Assembly: GCA_964481485.1 (NCBI GenBank)
Contig: CAYZVM010000157.1
Span: 1 to 14,307, forward strand
DNA from: M3007 sp964481485
Lineage (GTDB): Bacteria > Bacteroidota > Bacteroidia > Chitinophagales > Saprospiraceae
Direction of reading: 5' to 3'
Length of the DNA: 14,307 nt
How positions within the stretch are numbered: position 1 is the stretch's first letter; each line of letters starts with the position of its first letter. The translations under genes were made by a program, and so were the position numbers. The notes under the pieces were generated by a model. It searched no databases. It was not told where the DNA came from and saw only the letters and a list, made by a program, of their open reading frames with translations. This document shows, one piece after another, positions 1 through 6,683 of the stretch.

Positions 1-844
1 CTTTGTCATGTGCGAACAGCGGCATCGGGTATTGCAACTCTTTCACGTTGTCCTGTACCACCACGCCGGGGGCTTTTTCCAAAATAAGGCGCACTTCTGC
101 GAGGTCGAAATCGCGCTCAAATTCCACGTTCACTGCCTCCGAATGGCCGCCGATGACTGGCACGCGCACGGTAGTGGCCGTCACCCGGATAGAGTCGTCG
201 CCCATGATTTTTTTGGTTTCGTTCACCATTTTCATCTCCTCTTTCGTGTAGCCATTTTCGGTGAAAACATCAATGTGCGGCAACAGATTCAGGTCAATCT
301 GGTAGGGGTAGGCACGTTCGCCAATCTTGCCTTTGCGCTCGCTCATCAACTGGTTCACAGCCTTCACGCCCGTGCCGGTCACACTCTGGTAGGTGCTGAC
401 TACGATACGTTTTATTTTGTATTTATCGTGCAAAGGCTTGAGCGCCACTACCATTTGGATGGTGGAGCAGTTCGGGTTGGCGATGATTTTGTCTTTTTTT
501 GTCAATACACCCGCGTTCACCTCTGGCACCACGAGTTTCTTTTCGGGATCCATGCGCCAGGCCGAAGAGTTGTCAATGACGACCGTGCCGCGCTCGGCAA
601 ATCGCGGAGCCCAATCTTTGGACACACTGCCTCCGGCGGAGAAAATGGCAACATCAGGGCGTTTGCCGACTGCCGCGTCCATACTGATGATTTTGTAACG
701 TTTGCCACAAAACTTAATGGTCTTGCCCACCGAGCGCTCGCTGGCGACAGGGAACAATTTAGTGACCGGGAAACCGCGCTCTTCGAGCACTTGCAACATT
801 TTCGAGCCGACCAAGCCGGTGGCGCCGACAACTGCTACTTTCAT
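1..844 (-). CDS. asd: Aspartate-semialdehyde dehydrogenase, C-terminus cut off by window edge
   Basis: The enzyme reduces 4-aspartyl phosphate to aspartate semialdehyde with NADPH in the cytoplasm, the branch point to lysine/diaminopimelate, threonine and methionine. The reading frame starts at the ATG at 844-842 and stays open to the left edge, giving 281 residues of a family usually about 330 long, so roughly the last 50 are missing. Seen in the sequence: an N-terminal nucleotide-binding motif VGATGLVG (residues 6-13), the catalytic cysteine in NPNCST (Cys126), and the active-site histidine in GGHSEAVN (His234). The gene has its own good promoter on the minus strand and diverges from the response regulator gene. 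The 281-codon frame without a stop and the intact active-site motifs make the call safe. A long opposite-strand frame over the same DNA shows no family features. Confidence 0.96.
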   Translation of the reverse strand, partial: MKVAVVGATGLVGSKMLQVLEERGFPVTKLFPVASERSVGKTIKFCGKRYKIISMDAAVGKRPDVAIFSAGGSVSKDWAPRFAERGTVVIDNSSAWRMDPEKKLVVPEVNAGVLTKKDKIIANPNCSTIQMVVALKPLHDKYKIKRIVVSTYQSVTGTGVKAVNQLMSERKGKIGERAYPYQIDLNLLPHIDVFTENGYTKEEMKMVNETKKIMGDDSIRVTATTVRVPVIGGHSEAVNVEFERDFDLAEVRLILEKAPGVVVQDNVKELQYPMPLFAHDK

Positions 845-896
845 TTTTTATGTTGATTTGTTGAAAAGGTGATTCGGTGATTTGAAATTTGGAGGG

Positions 897-926
897 CAAA
901 GGTAGAAATTGGGCGATTACAACAAA
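897..926 (-). promoter_or_regulatory. asd promoter, Bacteroidota -33/-7 type
   Basis: On the minus strand a TTTG (926-923) and a perfect TAnnTTTG (TACCTTTG, 904-897) are separated by 18 nt, close to the Bacteroidota consensus TTTG-N19-TAnnTTTG. The -7 element lies 52 nt upstream of the asd ATG. The TTTG falls inside the 21-bp box at 915-935 that recurs at 1620-1640, so a factor bound there would probably affect asd. Confidence 0.7.
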
Positions 927-976
927 CGGGTGATTTTCAGGCTCCTCGCGGGGCGCGTACCTTTGTGGCATCAAAA
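915..976 (+). promoter_or_regulatory. Promoter module copy 1: 21-bp box plus -7 element for the response regulator
   Basis: A box at 915-935 (GATTACAACAAA, then C, then GGGTGATT) contains the imperfect dyad ATTAC-N9-GTGAT. It is followed by a perfect TACCTTTG -7 element (958-965) and the leader TTTGTGGCATCAAAA (962-976). The regulator ATG follows at 989, 23 nt beyond the -7 element. No TTG sits at the expected -33 position, which fits an activator-dependent promoter: the box centre would lie near -46 if transcription starts about 6 nt after the -7 element. A second copy with identical spacing lies at 1620-1681. Confidence 0.65.
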
Positions 977-988
977 TCCAGTAGAATT

Positions 989-1621
989 ATGGAAAACATC
1001 CGCGTAGCCATCGTCGAAGACGACCACGACATCCGCCAATCCTTTGAGGCCATCATCGGCAGCGCGCCGGGTTTCGAATGTGTAAAATCCTACGAAACCG
1101 CCGAAGCCGCCGTCGAGGAAATTCCTTTGCTCAAACCCGACGTGGTTATCATGGACATTCATTTGCCGGGAATATCGGGCATCGAAGCCGTGCGGATTTT
1201 GAAAGAGGAAATGCCCGGTTTGCAAATCGCCATGTGCACCGTTTATGAAGATGACGAACACATTTTCAATGCTTTGCGTGCCGGAGCGAGTGGCTATTTG
1301 CTCAAAAGAACCACGCCTGAAAAACTCTTGGAAGCGGTGAGCGACCTGCAACAAGGCGGCTCGCCCATGAGCGGCGAAATCGCCCGTCGCGTGGTGGCTT
1401 CCTTCCAAAAAAAGTCGGCGCCTTCACCCGAACTGGCGCTGCTTACCGCCCGAGAGAAGGAAATCCTTGACCTGCTCGCCAAAGGTTATCTCTACAAAGA
1501 AATCGCCGCCGCACTTTTCATCAGCATCGAGACGGTGAAGCGGCACATCCACAACATCTATGAAAAACTCCATGTGCAGACACGGACAGAGGCACTGAAT
1601 AAGGTGTTCAAGATGCACTGA
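989..1621 (+). CDS. NarL/FixJ-type response regulator, DNA-binding
   Basis: A two-component transcription factor of 210 residues, full length for the family. The receiver domain (about residues 4-120) has the acidic pocket Glu10-Asp11-Asp12, the phosphoacceptor Asp56 in IMDIHLPG, Thr84 and the conserved Lys106 in YLLKR. The LuxR-type helix-turn-helix (about 150-207) begins LTAREKEIL and includes YKEIAAALFISIETVKRHI. The start is the ATG at 989. A GTG at 965 in the same frame falls inside the -7 element and is therefore unlikely. The natural partner class is a HisKA_3-type kinase, and one lies on the same strand at 3984-5816, three genes downstream. The stop codon overlaps the second copy of the promoter module, so the regulator probably controls its own gene and the next one. 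Its targets are inferred, not seen. Confidence 0.93.
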   Translation: MENIRVAIVEDDHDIRQSFEAIIGSAPGFECVKSYETAEAAVEEIPLLKPDVVIMDIHLPGISGIEAVRILKEEMPGLQIAMCTVYEDDEHIFNALRAGASGYLLKRTTPEKLLEAVSDLQQGGSPMSGEIARRVVASFQKKSAPSPELALLTAREKEILDLLAKGYLYKEIAAALFISIETVKRHIHNIYEKLHVQTRTEALNKVFKMH

Positions 1622-1681
1622 TTACAACAAAAGGGTGATTGATTTCCCCTGTACGCCGACCCCAACTTTGTGCCATCAAAA
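1620..1681 (+). promoter_or_regulatory. Promoter module copy 2, starting in the regulator stop codon
   Basis: The box at 1620-1640 differs from copy 1 by a single base (A for C at position 13). The segment TTTGTGCCATCAAAA (1667-1681) matches copy 1 at 14 of 15 positions. The distance from box start to TTTG is 47 nt in both. The 26 nt between them are not conserved, so this is not a simple recent duplication of a coding end. The -7 element here is CAACTTTG, one mismatch from TAnnTTTG. It would drive the SnoaL-like gene with a leader of about 145 nt. Confidence 0.55.
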
Positions 1682-1757
1682 ATTACTTGGAAATTCCGAG
1701 ATGCCAACCTGACAAAATCATTTTTTTCAATTTAAACATTTGATTTTCAGAACAAAA

Positions 1758-1778
1758 CCGCGACGCAACCCGTCGCGG
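1758..1778 (+). other. GC-rich hairpin in the leader of the SnoaL-like gene
   Basis: CCGCGACG and CGTCGCGG form a perfect 8-bp stem around a 5-nt loop, 41 nt before the next start codon. No T-run follows directly (only a weak ATTTCTTTTC further on), so it is not a standard terminator. It could be a leader structure affecting translation or mRNA stability, or a weak terminator of the regulator transcript. Confidence 0.45.
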
Positions 1779-1819
1779 ACAGCCAAACCCATTTCTTTTC
1801 ACAACCAATTTTTCAAACA

Positions 1820-2299
1820 ATGAAAAACATTCTTTTCAGCATCCTCGCCTTGCTCTTCGTGAGCCTTTTCACTTCCAACACCAACGCTCAAACCGCTGCC
1901 GACGAAGCCACCGTCAAAATCTTTTGGAAACAAGTCTGGAAAGCCTACGAGTCCGGCAATATTGACGAAGTGATGAAAGTCTATACCGACAACGCTTGCT
2001 CTGTCACTCCCGACGGGCGGCTGCAATCGGGAAAATCGGCCATGAAAGAGGACTGGGAAGCCTTCACTAAAATGACGGACGCGCCCCCGAAATTCACCTA
2101 CGAAGAGCCGAGCATCCGAGTCATCACCGCAGATGCCGCCATCGTCACATATTCCACACAGGCCGACATCAAAATCGGCGGCCAACAAGTGGGCGGAAAA
2201 ATGCTGGGCATGGCCATTTTGCACAAAGTGAACGGCAAATGGATGGTCGAAGCCGACTCCATGACCCCAGTAATAGAGATACCGGAAGCAGGTAAGTGA
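1820..2299 (+). CDS. Secreted SnoaL/DUF4440-like (NTF2-fold) protein
   Basis: A 159-residue protein with a clear signal peptide (Lys3, hydrophobic 4-18, likely cleavage after NA at 22-23, leaving Gln24). It is therefore expected in the periplasm. The mature part has the layout of the cone-shaped NTF2-like fold as seen in SnoaL/DUF4440 proteins: an amphipathic first helix (DEATVKIFWKQVWKAYESGN), VYTDNACSVTPDGR, then a beta-rich second half ending in GKWMVEADSM. Members include small enzymes, ligand-binding proteins and many without known reaction, and no catalytic pair can be named from the sequence alone. The ATG at 1820 follows an A-rich stretch with no Shine-Dalgarno. It lies behind promoter module copy 2 and ends in a strong hairpin, so it is probably a single-gene transcript under the adjacent regulator. 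Confidence 0.8.
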   Translation: MKNILFSILALLFVSLFTSNTNAQTAADEATVKIFWKQVWKAYESGNIDEVMKVYTDNACSVTPDGRLQSGKSAMKEDWEAFTKMTDAPPKFTYEEPSIRVITADAAIVTYSTQADIKIGGQQVGGKMLGMAILHKVNGKWMVEADSMTPVIEIPEAGK

Positions 2300-2308
2300 A
2301 AAAACAGG

Positions 2309-2350
2309 AGCGAAGCGGCGGTACTTAAGCCACCGCTTCGCTTTCTTTCC
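2309..2350 (+). terminator. Intrinsic terminator after the SnoaL-like gene
   Basis: AGCGAAGCGG (2309-2318) pairs perfectly with CCGCTTCGCT (2333-2342) and is followed by the T-rich TTTCTTTCC. It lies 10 nt after the stop codon and separates this gene from the cytochrome gene. Confidence 0.75.
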
Positions 2351-2384
2351 AATCATTTTTTTCACCTAAAACGACTCTGTTCCA

Positions 2385-3287
2385 ATGAAAAAAATCTTGA
2401 AATGGACGGGCATCGTCCTCGGCTTGCTCGTGCTTTTGGTCGCCGGAACGGCCTTCTGCCTCAACAGCGCTGCCAAAAGCCGGCTGGCGAAAAAATACGA
2501 CGTACAGCCCAAAGCCATCGCCATTCCCAGCGACTCAGCCTCCGTGGCTGCCGGACAAAAATGGGTGTCGGTGTTGTGTGCCGAATGTCACGGCGCTGAC
2601 CTGGCCGGCACCAAATTCTTCGACACGCCCGACCTCGGCACCATCTGCGCCCCTAACCTCACGCCCGGCGGCGTTTGCAAAAACTACACCGACCTCGACT
2701 GGACGCGCGCCATCAAGCACGGCGTCGGCAAGGACGGCCGCCCCTTGCTCATCATGCCCGCCAAAGATTTCCAATACATGAGCGACGAGCACCTCGGCCA
2801 AATCATCGCTTATCTGAAAACGCTGCCGCCGGTGGAGCAGTCGTGGGATTTGCCCCAAACGACCCTTTTGTGCAACATCCTCTTCCAGACGGGCGCGTTC
2901 GGCGACGCGCTGAATGCCGAAACCATTGACCATGCCAAACCCGCACATTACGCCCCGCCGAAAGGTGCGACTGCCGAATATGGCAATTATCTTGTGAAAA
3001 TCGGCGGCTGCCGCACCTGTCACGGCGGACAACTCAACGGCGGCAAAGACCCCAACCCCGAAGCACCGCCAGGGCCCAACCTCACGCCGGGTGGTGCGTT
3101 GGACGACTGGAAGGCAGAAGGTTTTGTCAAGGCCATGCGCACGGGCATCACGCCCACAGGCAAAGAAATCAACGGAGCATTTATGCCGTGGAAAGCATTG
3201 GGCAAATACGACGATGACCAGTTGCAGGCGATTTACGCCTACCTTATGTCGCAGCCCAAATTGGAAACAGCCCCCCTTGAAAAATGA
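2385..3287 (+). CDS. Membrane-anchored di-haem cytochrome c
   Basis: A 300-residue electron-transfer protein with one N-terminal membrane helix (about residues 7-25) and two cytochrome c domains facing the periplasm. Haem-binding motifs CAECH (Cys65-Cys68-His69) and CRTCH (Cys209-Cys212-His213) are both intact. Candidate axial methionines lie in LLIMPAKDF (Met124) and GAFMPWKAL (Met267). The two halves are internally related: each has PNLTPGG downstream of its CxxCH and a C-terminal helix of the type LGQIIAYLKTLPP or LQAIYAYLMSQP. That is the usual layout of class I domains that pass electrons between a dehydrogenase or quinol oxidase and a terminal acceptor. Tethered di-haem proteins of this build accompany alcohol/aldehyde dehydrogenases in other bacteria, but no such partner is in the window, so the electron donor is unknown. 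Hairpins lie on both sides, so it may be monocistronic. Confidence 0.92.
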   Translation: MKKILKWTGIVLGLLVLLVAGTAFCLNSAAKSRLAKKYDVQPKAIAIPSDSASVAAGQKWVSVLCAECHGADLAGTKFFDTPDLGTICAPNLTPGGVCKNYTDLDWTRAIKHGVGKDGRPLLIMPAKDFQYMSDEHLGQIIAYLKTLPPVEQSWDLPQTTLLCNILFQTGAFGDALNAETIDHAKPAHYAPPKGATAEYGNYLVKIGGCRTCHGGQLNGGKDPNPEAPPGPNLTPGGALDDWKAEGFVKAMRTGITPTGKEINGAFMPWKALGKYDDDQLQAIYAYLMSQPKLETAPLEK

Positions 3288-3297
3288 GAACTTTACG

Positions 3298-3336
3298 CAT
3301 CCCGCGTTCTGCTCAAATCGCGGGATGAGTATTTTT
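3298..3336 (+). terminator. Intrinsic terminator after the cytochrome gene
   Basis: CATCCCGCG (3298-3306) pairs perfectly with CGCGGGATG (3319-3327) and is followed by AGTATTTTT. It lies 11 nt after the cytochrome stop codon. Confidence 0.75.
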
Positions 3337-3358
3337 CAAACATTTGAAATTCAAGACC

Positions 3359-3895
3359 ATGCAATACCAATTTCCTTTTACCATCGAAACCAAATACGGT
3401 GAAAAAATCAACTTTCTTCGCATGGAGGGCGACCGGCTTCTGTTGGAAGGTTTTTGTGCACCGATGGCAGGGCCGGGCTTTCACACCCACCTGAGGCAGG
3501 ACGAGGGTGTAACCGTCGTTCGGGGCAAAATCGGCTACCAGATTCTGGGTGAAGAACCCCGATACGGCGGCCCCGGCGACAGCGCCACTTTTGAGCGCGG
3601 CGTGCCTCACCGCTTTTGGAACGCGGGCGAGGAGGAACTGCACATCACCGGCTGGATTTCACCAGCTGAAAACGTCGTTTTTTTCTTGACAACGCTCTAC
3701 AGCGCACTGAATAATGGGAAAAACAAAAGACCCGAACTCTTCGACGGGGCGTACCTGACTTGCCGCTACCGCCGCGAATACGATGTGCCCGATATGCCGG
3801 GCTTTGTAAAAAAGGTGATAATGCCAGTTGCTTACAAGATCGGTTCGTCGCTCGGCAAATATGGAAAATTCAAAGACGCGCCAAAGCCGCTTTGA
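3359..3895 (+). CDS. Cupin-domain protein
   Basis: A 178-residue cytoplasmic protein with no signal peptide. A single cupin domain spans about residues 28-105. Motif 1 is GFHTHLRQDEGVTVVRG, giving metal-ligand candidates His42, His44 and Glu49. Motif 2 is GDSATFERGVPHRFWNAG, with His84. All four usual metal ligands are therefore present, so metal binding is likely. The last 75 residues form a helical, basic tail (YKIGSSLGKYGKFKDAPKPL) outside the cupin fold. Single-domain cupins cover dioxygenases, isomerases and ligand sensors, and the substrate cannot be read from the sequence. The ATG at 3359 is preferred over the in-frame TTG at 3344. There is no Shine-Dalgarno. It is followed after 88 nt by the sensor kinase on the same strand. 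Confidence 0.85.
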   Translation: MQYQFPFTIETKYGEKINFLRMEGDRLLLEGFCAPMAGPGFHTHLRQDEGVTVVRGKIGYQILGEEPRYGGPGDSATFERGVPHRFWNAGEEELHITGWISPAENVVFFLTTLYSALNNGKNKRPELFDGAYLTCRYRREYDVPDMPGFVKKVIMPVAYKIGSSLGKYGKFKDAPKPL

Positions 3896-3937
3896 AAAAA
3901 CTGGTACTCATTGCTGTCAAGAATCTGCACCGTTCCC

Positions 3938-3977
3938 AAAAAAACGGCATTTTCGCCTCGAAAAACGAAAATGCCGT
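3938..3977 (-). terminator. Perfect 12-bp hairpin just before the kinase start, terminator-shaped on the minus strand
   Basis: ACGGCATTTTCG (3944-3955) and CGAAAATGCCGT (3966-3977) form a perfect 12-bp stem with a 10-nt loop. On the minus strand the stem is followed by seven Ts (3944-3938), the shape of an intrinsic terminator. On the plus strand no T-run follows and the hairpin ends 6 nt before the kinase ATG. It could stop antisense transcription, or fold in the kinase leader and limit translation. No minus-strand gene lies nearby to need it. Confidence 0.45.
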
Positions 3978-3983
3978 ACTCTT

Positions 3984-5816
3984 ATGAGAAATCAATTTTT
4001 CGCTGTGGCGCTGAGTGCTGTGCTGTTTGCCCCATTCGGTGCTGCCGCACAGACAACGGTTGACTCCTTGCAGCAAGTGTTTCGCACCGCGCCCCACGAC
4101 ACGCTGAAATGGATCGCGCTTTTCCACATTTCGCAGCATTACGCAAAATCAAACTTGGATTCCTCTTTAGTTTGGGCGCAAAGAGGGCTTGACTTTGCCA
4201 GACAGTACGCGCCCCACTTTGTCCCGCGCAGCTTGAACAATGTTGGTTTGCAATACATGCACAAGGGCAATTCTGACCGCGCGATGGAGCACTATCTGCA
4301 AGCCCTCGAATCGGCCAAACAACACAACTGCGCGCCGTGCATCGCCACCACCACGGGAAACATGGGCGTAATCGCTTGGAACAAAAGAGAATACGACAAG
4401 GCGGAGCAATACTGCCAGGATGCCATAGCACTCACGAAATCACTAAGAGACACTGTTGGGCAAGCCCGCTATTTGAATAACCTCGGGTTGATACAAATAG
4501 ATAAAGCTCAACTCGAAAAAGCCGAGCAAACTTTTGAATCCGCACTCCAACTATTGGAAGCAGTGGACACAGTTTGCATACAACCAACCATTTACAGCAA
4601 TCTCGGCAACATCGCTTATGCACGGGGCAAGTACCCTCGCGCACTCAGTTTCTACAAATTGGCGTCAGAGTGGGCAGAAAAGATAAACGACGGTTCGGCT
4701 GCTTTTTTGGGCGTGAACAACGCCGGCTGGGCGCAACTTGCCATGAAAAACTACGACGAGGCCATTCGGCTTTTCATTCAAAGCAAAGCAATTGCCGACA
4801 AACATAAAAACGACAAATACGCCGAGCAGGCCATCGGCGCGCTGGCCGATGCTTACAAAGCCAAAGGCGACTTCCCCAATGCCTTCTCTGCCTTGGAAAA
4901 ATACCTGCAACTCCACGATACCATCGTCGCCCGGCAAAGCAGCAAGGCTGTCATGGAATTGGAAACTCGTTATCAGACTCAGCAAAAAGAAGCCGCCATT
5001 CGCGACCTCGAAAACCAGCAGCACGTCCAGAAGATATTGACATACAGTGCCTTGGGCGGCATCCTTGCCCTGCTCATCGTGCTTTGGCTCTCACGCCGCA
5101 CCTACCGCCAGAACCGTCTGCTCCAGCAAGTCACCATTGACCGGCTCGAAAGCGAGCGCAAAGTCGTGGCGCTCAACGCCCACCTCGAAGGCCAGCAGCT
5201 CGAGCGCCTGCGCATTGCCGAGGATTTGCACGATGACTTCGGCTCTGGTCTCTCCAAAATCTCGCTGCTCAGCGAGGTGGCAAAAAAGAAAACAACCCCC
5301 ACCGAACTAGACAAAATAGCCGCTACCGCCAAAGAACTGCTCCTGAAAATGAGCGAGGTCGTGTGGGCCTTGAATCACCACAACGACACACTACCCAGCC
5401 TCGCCGCCTACATCCGTCGCTACGCCGTCGGCTTTTTTGAAGATTCCGGCGTGCACTGCCACTTCAATATCCCCAATTTGCCCGACGCGCCTTTGAGCGG
5501 GGAAACGCGCCGCAACATTTTTCTGGTGGTGAAAGAAAGTTTGCACAACATCCTAAAACACGCCGGAGCGAGTACAGTGGATATTGATTTTTCACTGAAA
5601 AACAACAACTTAGAAGTCAAAATCCGCGACGATGGGCAGGGTTTCGACGAAGCTGCGCTCGCCAAAGCAGGCAACGGCTTGAAGAACATGGAAAAACGGA
5701 TGCGAAACGCTGGAGGCAGTTTTGATATCGAAAGCGCGACTGGCGAAGGCACGACCGTCAGACTTGGGCTGCCGTTGGTCGAAGAAGCGGCAGTTGATCT
5801 GGCAAAGGCGGCTTAG
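3984..5816 (+). CDS. TPR-containing sensor histidine kinase, NarL/DesK class
   Basis: A 610-residue membrane sensor. A signal peptide (residues 1-22, ending GAAA before Gln23) exports the N-terminal sensor part, which holds about six tetratricopeptide repeats between residues 80 and 315 (e.g. LNNVGLQYMHKGNSDRAMEH, SNLGNIAYARGKYPRALSFY). A coiled coil (320-350) leads to one membrane helix (about 353-371). The cytoplasmic part has a second coiled coil, a HisKA_3 domain with phosphoacceptor His416 in AEDLHDDFGSGL, and a HATPase_c domain with N-box KESLHNILKHA (Asn522), G1 box RDDGQGFD (549-555) and G2 box GNGLKNM (563-569). All catalytic motifs are intact. The start at 3984 is chosen for its signal peptide; the frame extends upstream without one. 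The likely partner is the NarL-type regulator at 989-1621. The stop codon TAG lies inside the left arm of the inverted-repeat element. Confidence 0.93.
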   Translation: MRNQFFAVALSAVLFAPFGAAAQTTVDSLQQVFRTAPHDTLKWIALFHISQHYAKSNLDSSLVWAQRGLDFARQYAPHFVPRSLNNVGLQYMHKGNSDRAMEHYLQALESAKQHNCAPCIATTTGNMGVIAWNKREYDKAEQYCQDAIALTKSLRDTVGQARYLNNLGLIQIDKAQLEKAEQTFESALQLLEAVDTVCIQPTIYSNLGNIAYARGKYPRALSFYKLASEWAEKINDGSAAFLGVNNAGWAQLAMKNYDEAIRLFIQSKAIADKHKNDKYAEQAIGALADAYKAKGDFPNAFSALEKYLQLHDTIVARQSSKAVMELETRYQTQQKEAAIRDLENQQHVQKILTYSALGGILALLIVLWLSRRTYRQNRLLQQVTIDRLESERKVVALNAHLEGQQLERLRIAEDLHDDFGSGLSKISLLSEVAKKKTTPTELDKIAATAKELLLKMSEVVWALNHHNDTLPSLAAYIRRYAVGFFEDSGVHCHFNIPNLPDAPLSGETRRNIFLVVKESLHNILKHAGASTVDIDFSLKNNNLEVKIRDDGQGFDEAALAKAGNGLKNMEKRMRNAGGSFDIESATGEGTTVRLGLPLVEEAAVDLAKAA

Positions 5817-5977
5817 GAACGGTGCTGGAATAAAGCACCAAATTCAGACTACAAATTTTGGTGTCCGATTTTCTGTTTTTGAACGAGCATTGCAGCGCTA
5901 TTGGAGCGAAAAAAGAGGAAATATGGCAGCAAAAGATGCGCATCAATTTGGCACTTTATTCCAGCACTGCTCCTAAG
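5812..5977. repeat. 166-bp element with 33-bp terminal inverted repeats (MITE-like)
   Basis: The left arm (5812-5844, beginning CTTAGGAAC and ending CCAAATT) and the right arm (5945-5977, ending TGCTCCTAAG) are inverted copies identical at 29 of 33 positions. All four differences are transitions. The match stops at both outer ends, and the 100-bp core (5845-5944) shows no similarity between its halves. The core has no open frame of its own beyond an upstream extension of the psd frame. This is the structure of a small non-autonomous transposable element, but a target-site duplication was not found, so a long-stem regulatory RNA or terminator remains possible. The left arm supplies the kinase stop codon, and the right arm ends 18 nt before the psd -7 element. 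Confidence 0.6.
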
Positions 5978-5995
5978 TGATTCTGCGGTTTCTTG

Positions 5996-6003
5996 TATTT
6001 TTG
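5996..6003 (+). promoter_or_regulatory. psd -7 promoter element
   Basis: TATTTTTG is a perfect TAnnTTTG and lies 26 nt before the psd ATG, the same range as the regulator promoter. No TTG is found at the -33 position; that position now falls at the outer end of the inverted-repeat element. Confidence 0.5.
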
Positions 6004-6029
6004 CCAAAAATTTTTCAATCAACACAAAA

Positions 6030-6683
6030 ATGCTCCTCCGCATCCATAAAGAAGGCCGCACGATTTTGCTTGTCACGGCATTGCTACTGGCAGCGCTGAA
6101 TTTCACTATTTGGAAATTCGCACCTGTCGCGTTTTGGCCCGTCGCGGCGTTGTCCGCTATATTCTATCTTGTTGTCCTTCAATTTTTTAGAAACCCCGTG
6201 CGCGAGGTAAAGGTGGCTGACAACAACCTCGTGTACGCTCCCGCCGACGGGCGCGTGTGCGTCATCGAAGAGGTTTTCGAGCCAGAATATTTTAAAGAAA
6301 AACGGCTCCAAGTTTCGATTTTCATGTCGCCGTTCAATGTCCACGTCAACCGCAACCCCGTGAGCGGCGTGGTCAATTATTTCAAATACCATCCGGGCAA
6401 ATACCTCGTGGCTTGGCACCCAAAAAGCAGCACAGAGAACGAGCGCACGACGGTAGTCTATGACTTCGGAGAAGGCGAAATCCTGATGCGCCAAATTGCC
6501 GGTGCGCTCGCCAAACGCATCAAATGGTACATACACGAAGGCGACCGCGTAGAGCAGGGACGCGACATGGGCTTCATCAAATTCGGCTCGCGGGTGGATT
6601 TGTTCCTGCCGCTTGATGCAAAAGTAGAGGTCGTGATGAATCAGCAGGTAAAAGGCAACAAAACTGTGGTGGCGCGGCTTTGA
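6030..6683 (+). CDS. psd: Phosphatidylserine decarboxylase proenzyme, short form
   Basis: It converts phosphatidylserine to phosphatidylethanolamine, the main membrane phospholipid, at the cytoplasmic membrane. The 217-residue protein is of the short type common in Bacteroidota and archaea. Two hydrophobic segments (about 11-29 and 33-51) are followed by APADGRV (70-76), FMSPFNVHVNR (99-109, with conserved His105) and the self-cleavage site FGSRVD, where Gly186-Ser187 is split to give the beta and alpha chains and the pyruvoyl group forms from Ser187. The start at 6030 directly follows an AT-rich leader with a -7 element. An upstream in-frame start at 5901 would translate part of the inverted-repeat element and is rejected. 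No phosphatidylserine synthase gene follows in this window. Confidence 0.93.
   Translation: MLLRIHKEGRTILLVTALLLAALNFTIWKFAPVAFWPVAALSAIFYLVVLQFFRNPVREVKVADNNLVYAPADGRVCVIEEVFEPEYFKEKRLQVSIFMSPFNVHVNRNPVSGVVNYFKYHPGKYLVAWHPKSSTENERTTVVYDFGEGEILMRQIAGALAKRIKWYIHEGDRVEQGRDMGFIKFGSRVDLFLPLDAKVEVVMNQQVKGNKTVVARL

Noticed and set aside
8..856. Long plus-strand open frame (282 codons) opposite asd
   Set aside because: It mirrors the asd coding sequence, which has intact catalytic motifs and its own promoter; the product is His/Phe/Val-rich with no recognisable domain.
965..988. GTG start eight codons upstream for the response regulator
   Set aside because: The GTG overlaps the last base of the TACCTTTG promoter element, so it would lie upstream of the transcript start.
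3828..3983. Upstream extension of the kinase frame
   Set aside because: It overlaps the end of the cupin gene and the hairpin, and would bury the signal peptide that starts at 3984.
5821..5839. Small hairpin GGTGCT/AGCACC after the kinase stop as a terminator
   Set aside because: Only 6 bp and no T-run; better explained as a by-product of the longer inverted-repeat arm.
5901..6029. Upstream extension of psd adding 43 residues
   Set aside because: It would translate part of the inverted-repeat element, and the psd -7 element lies inside it; the family begins near the ATG at 6030.
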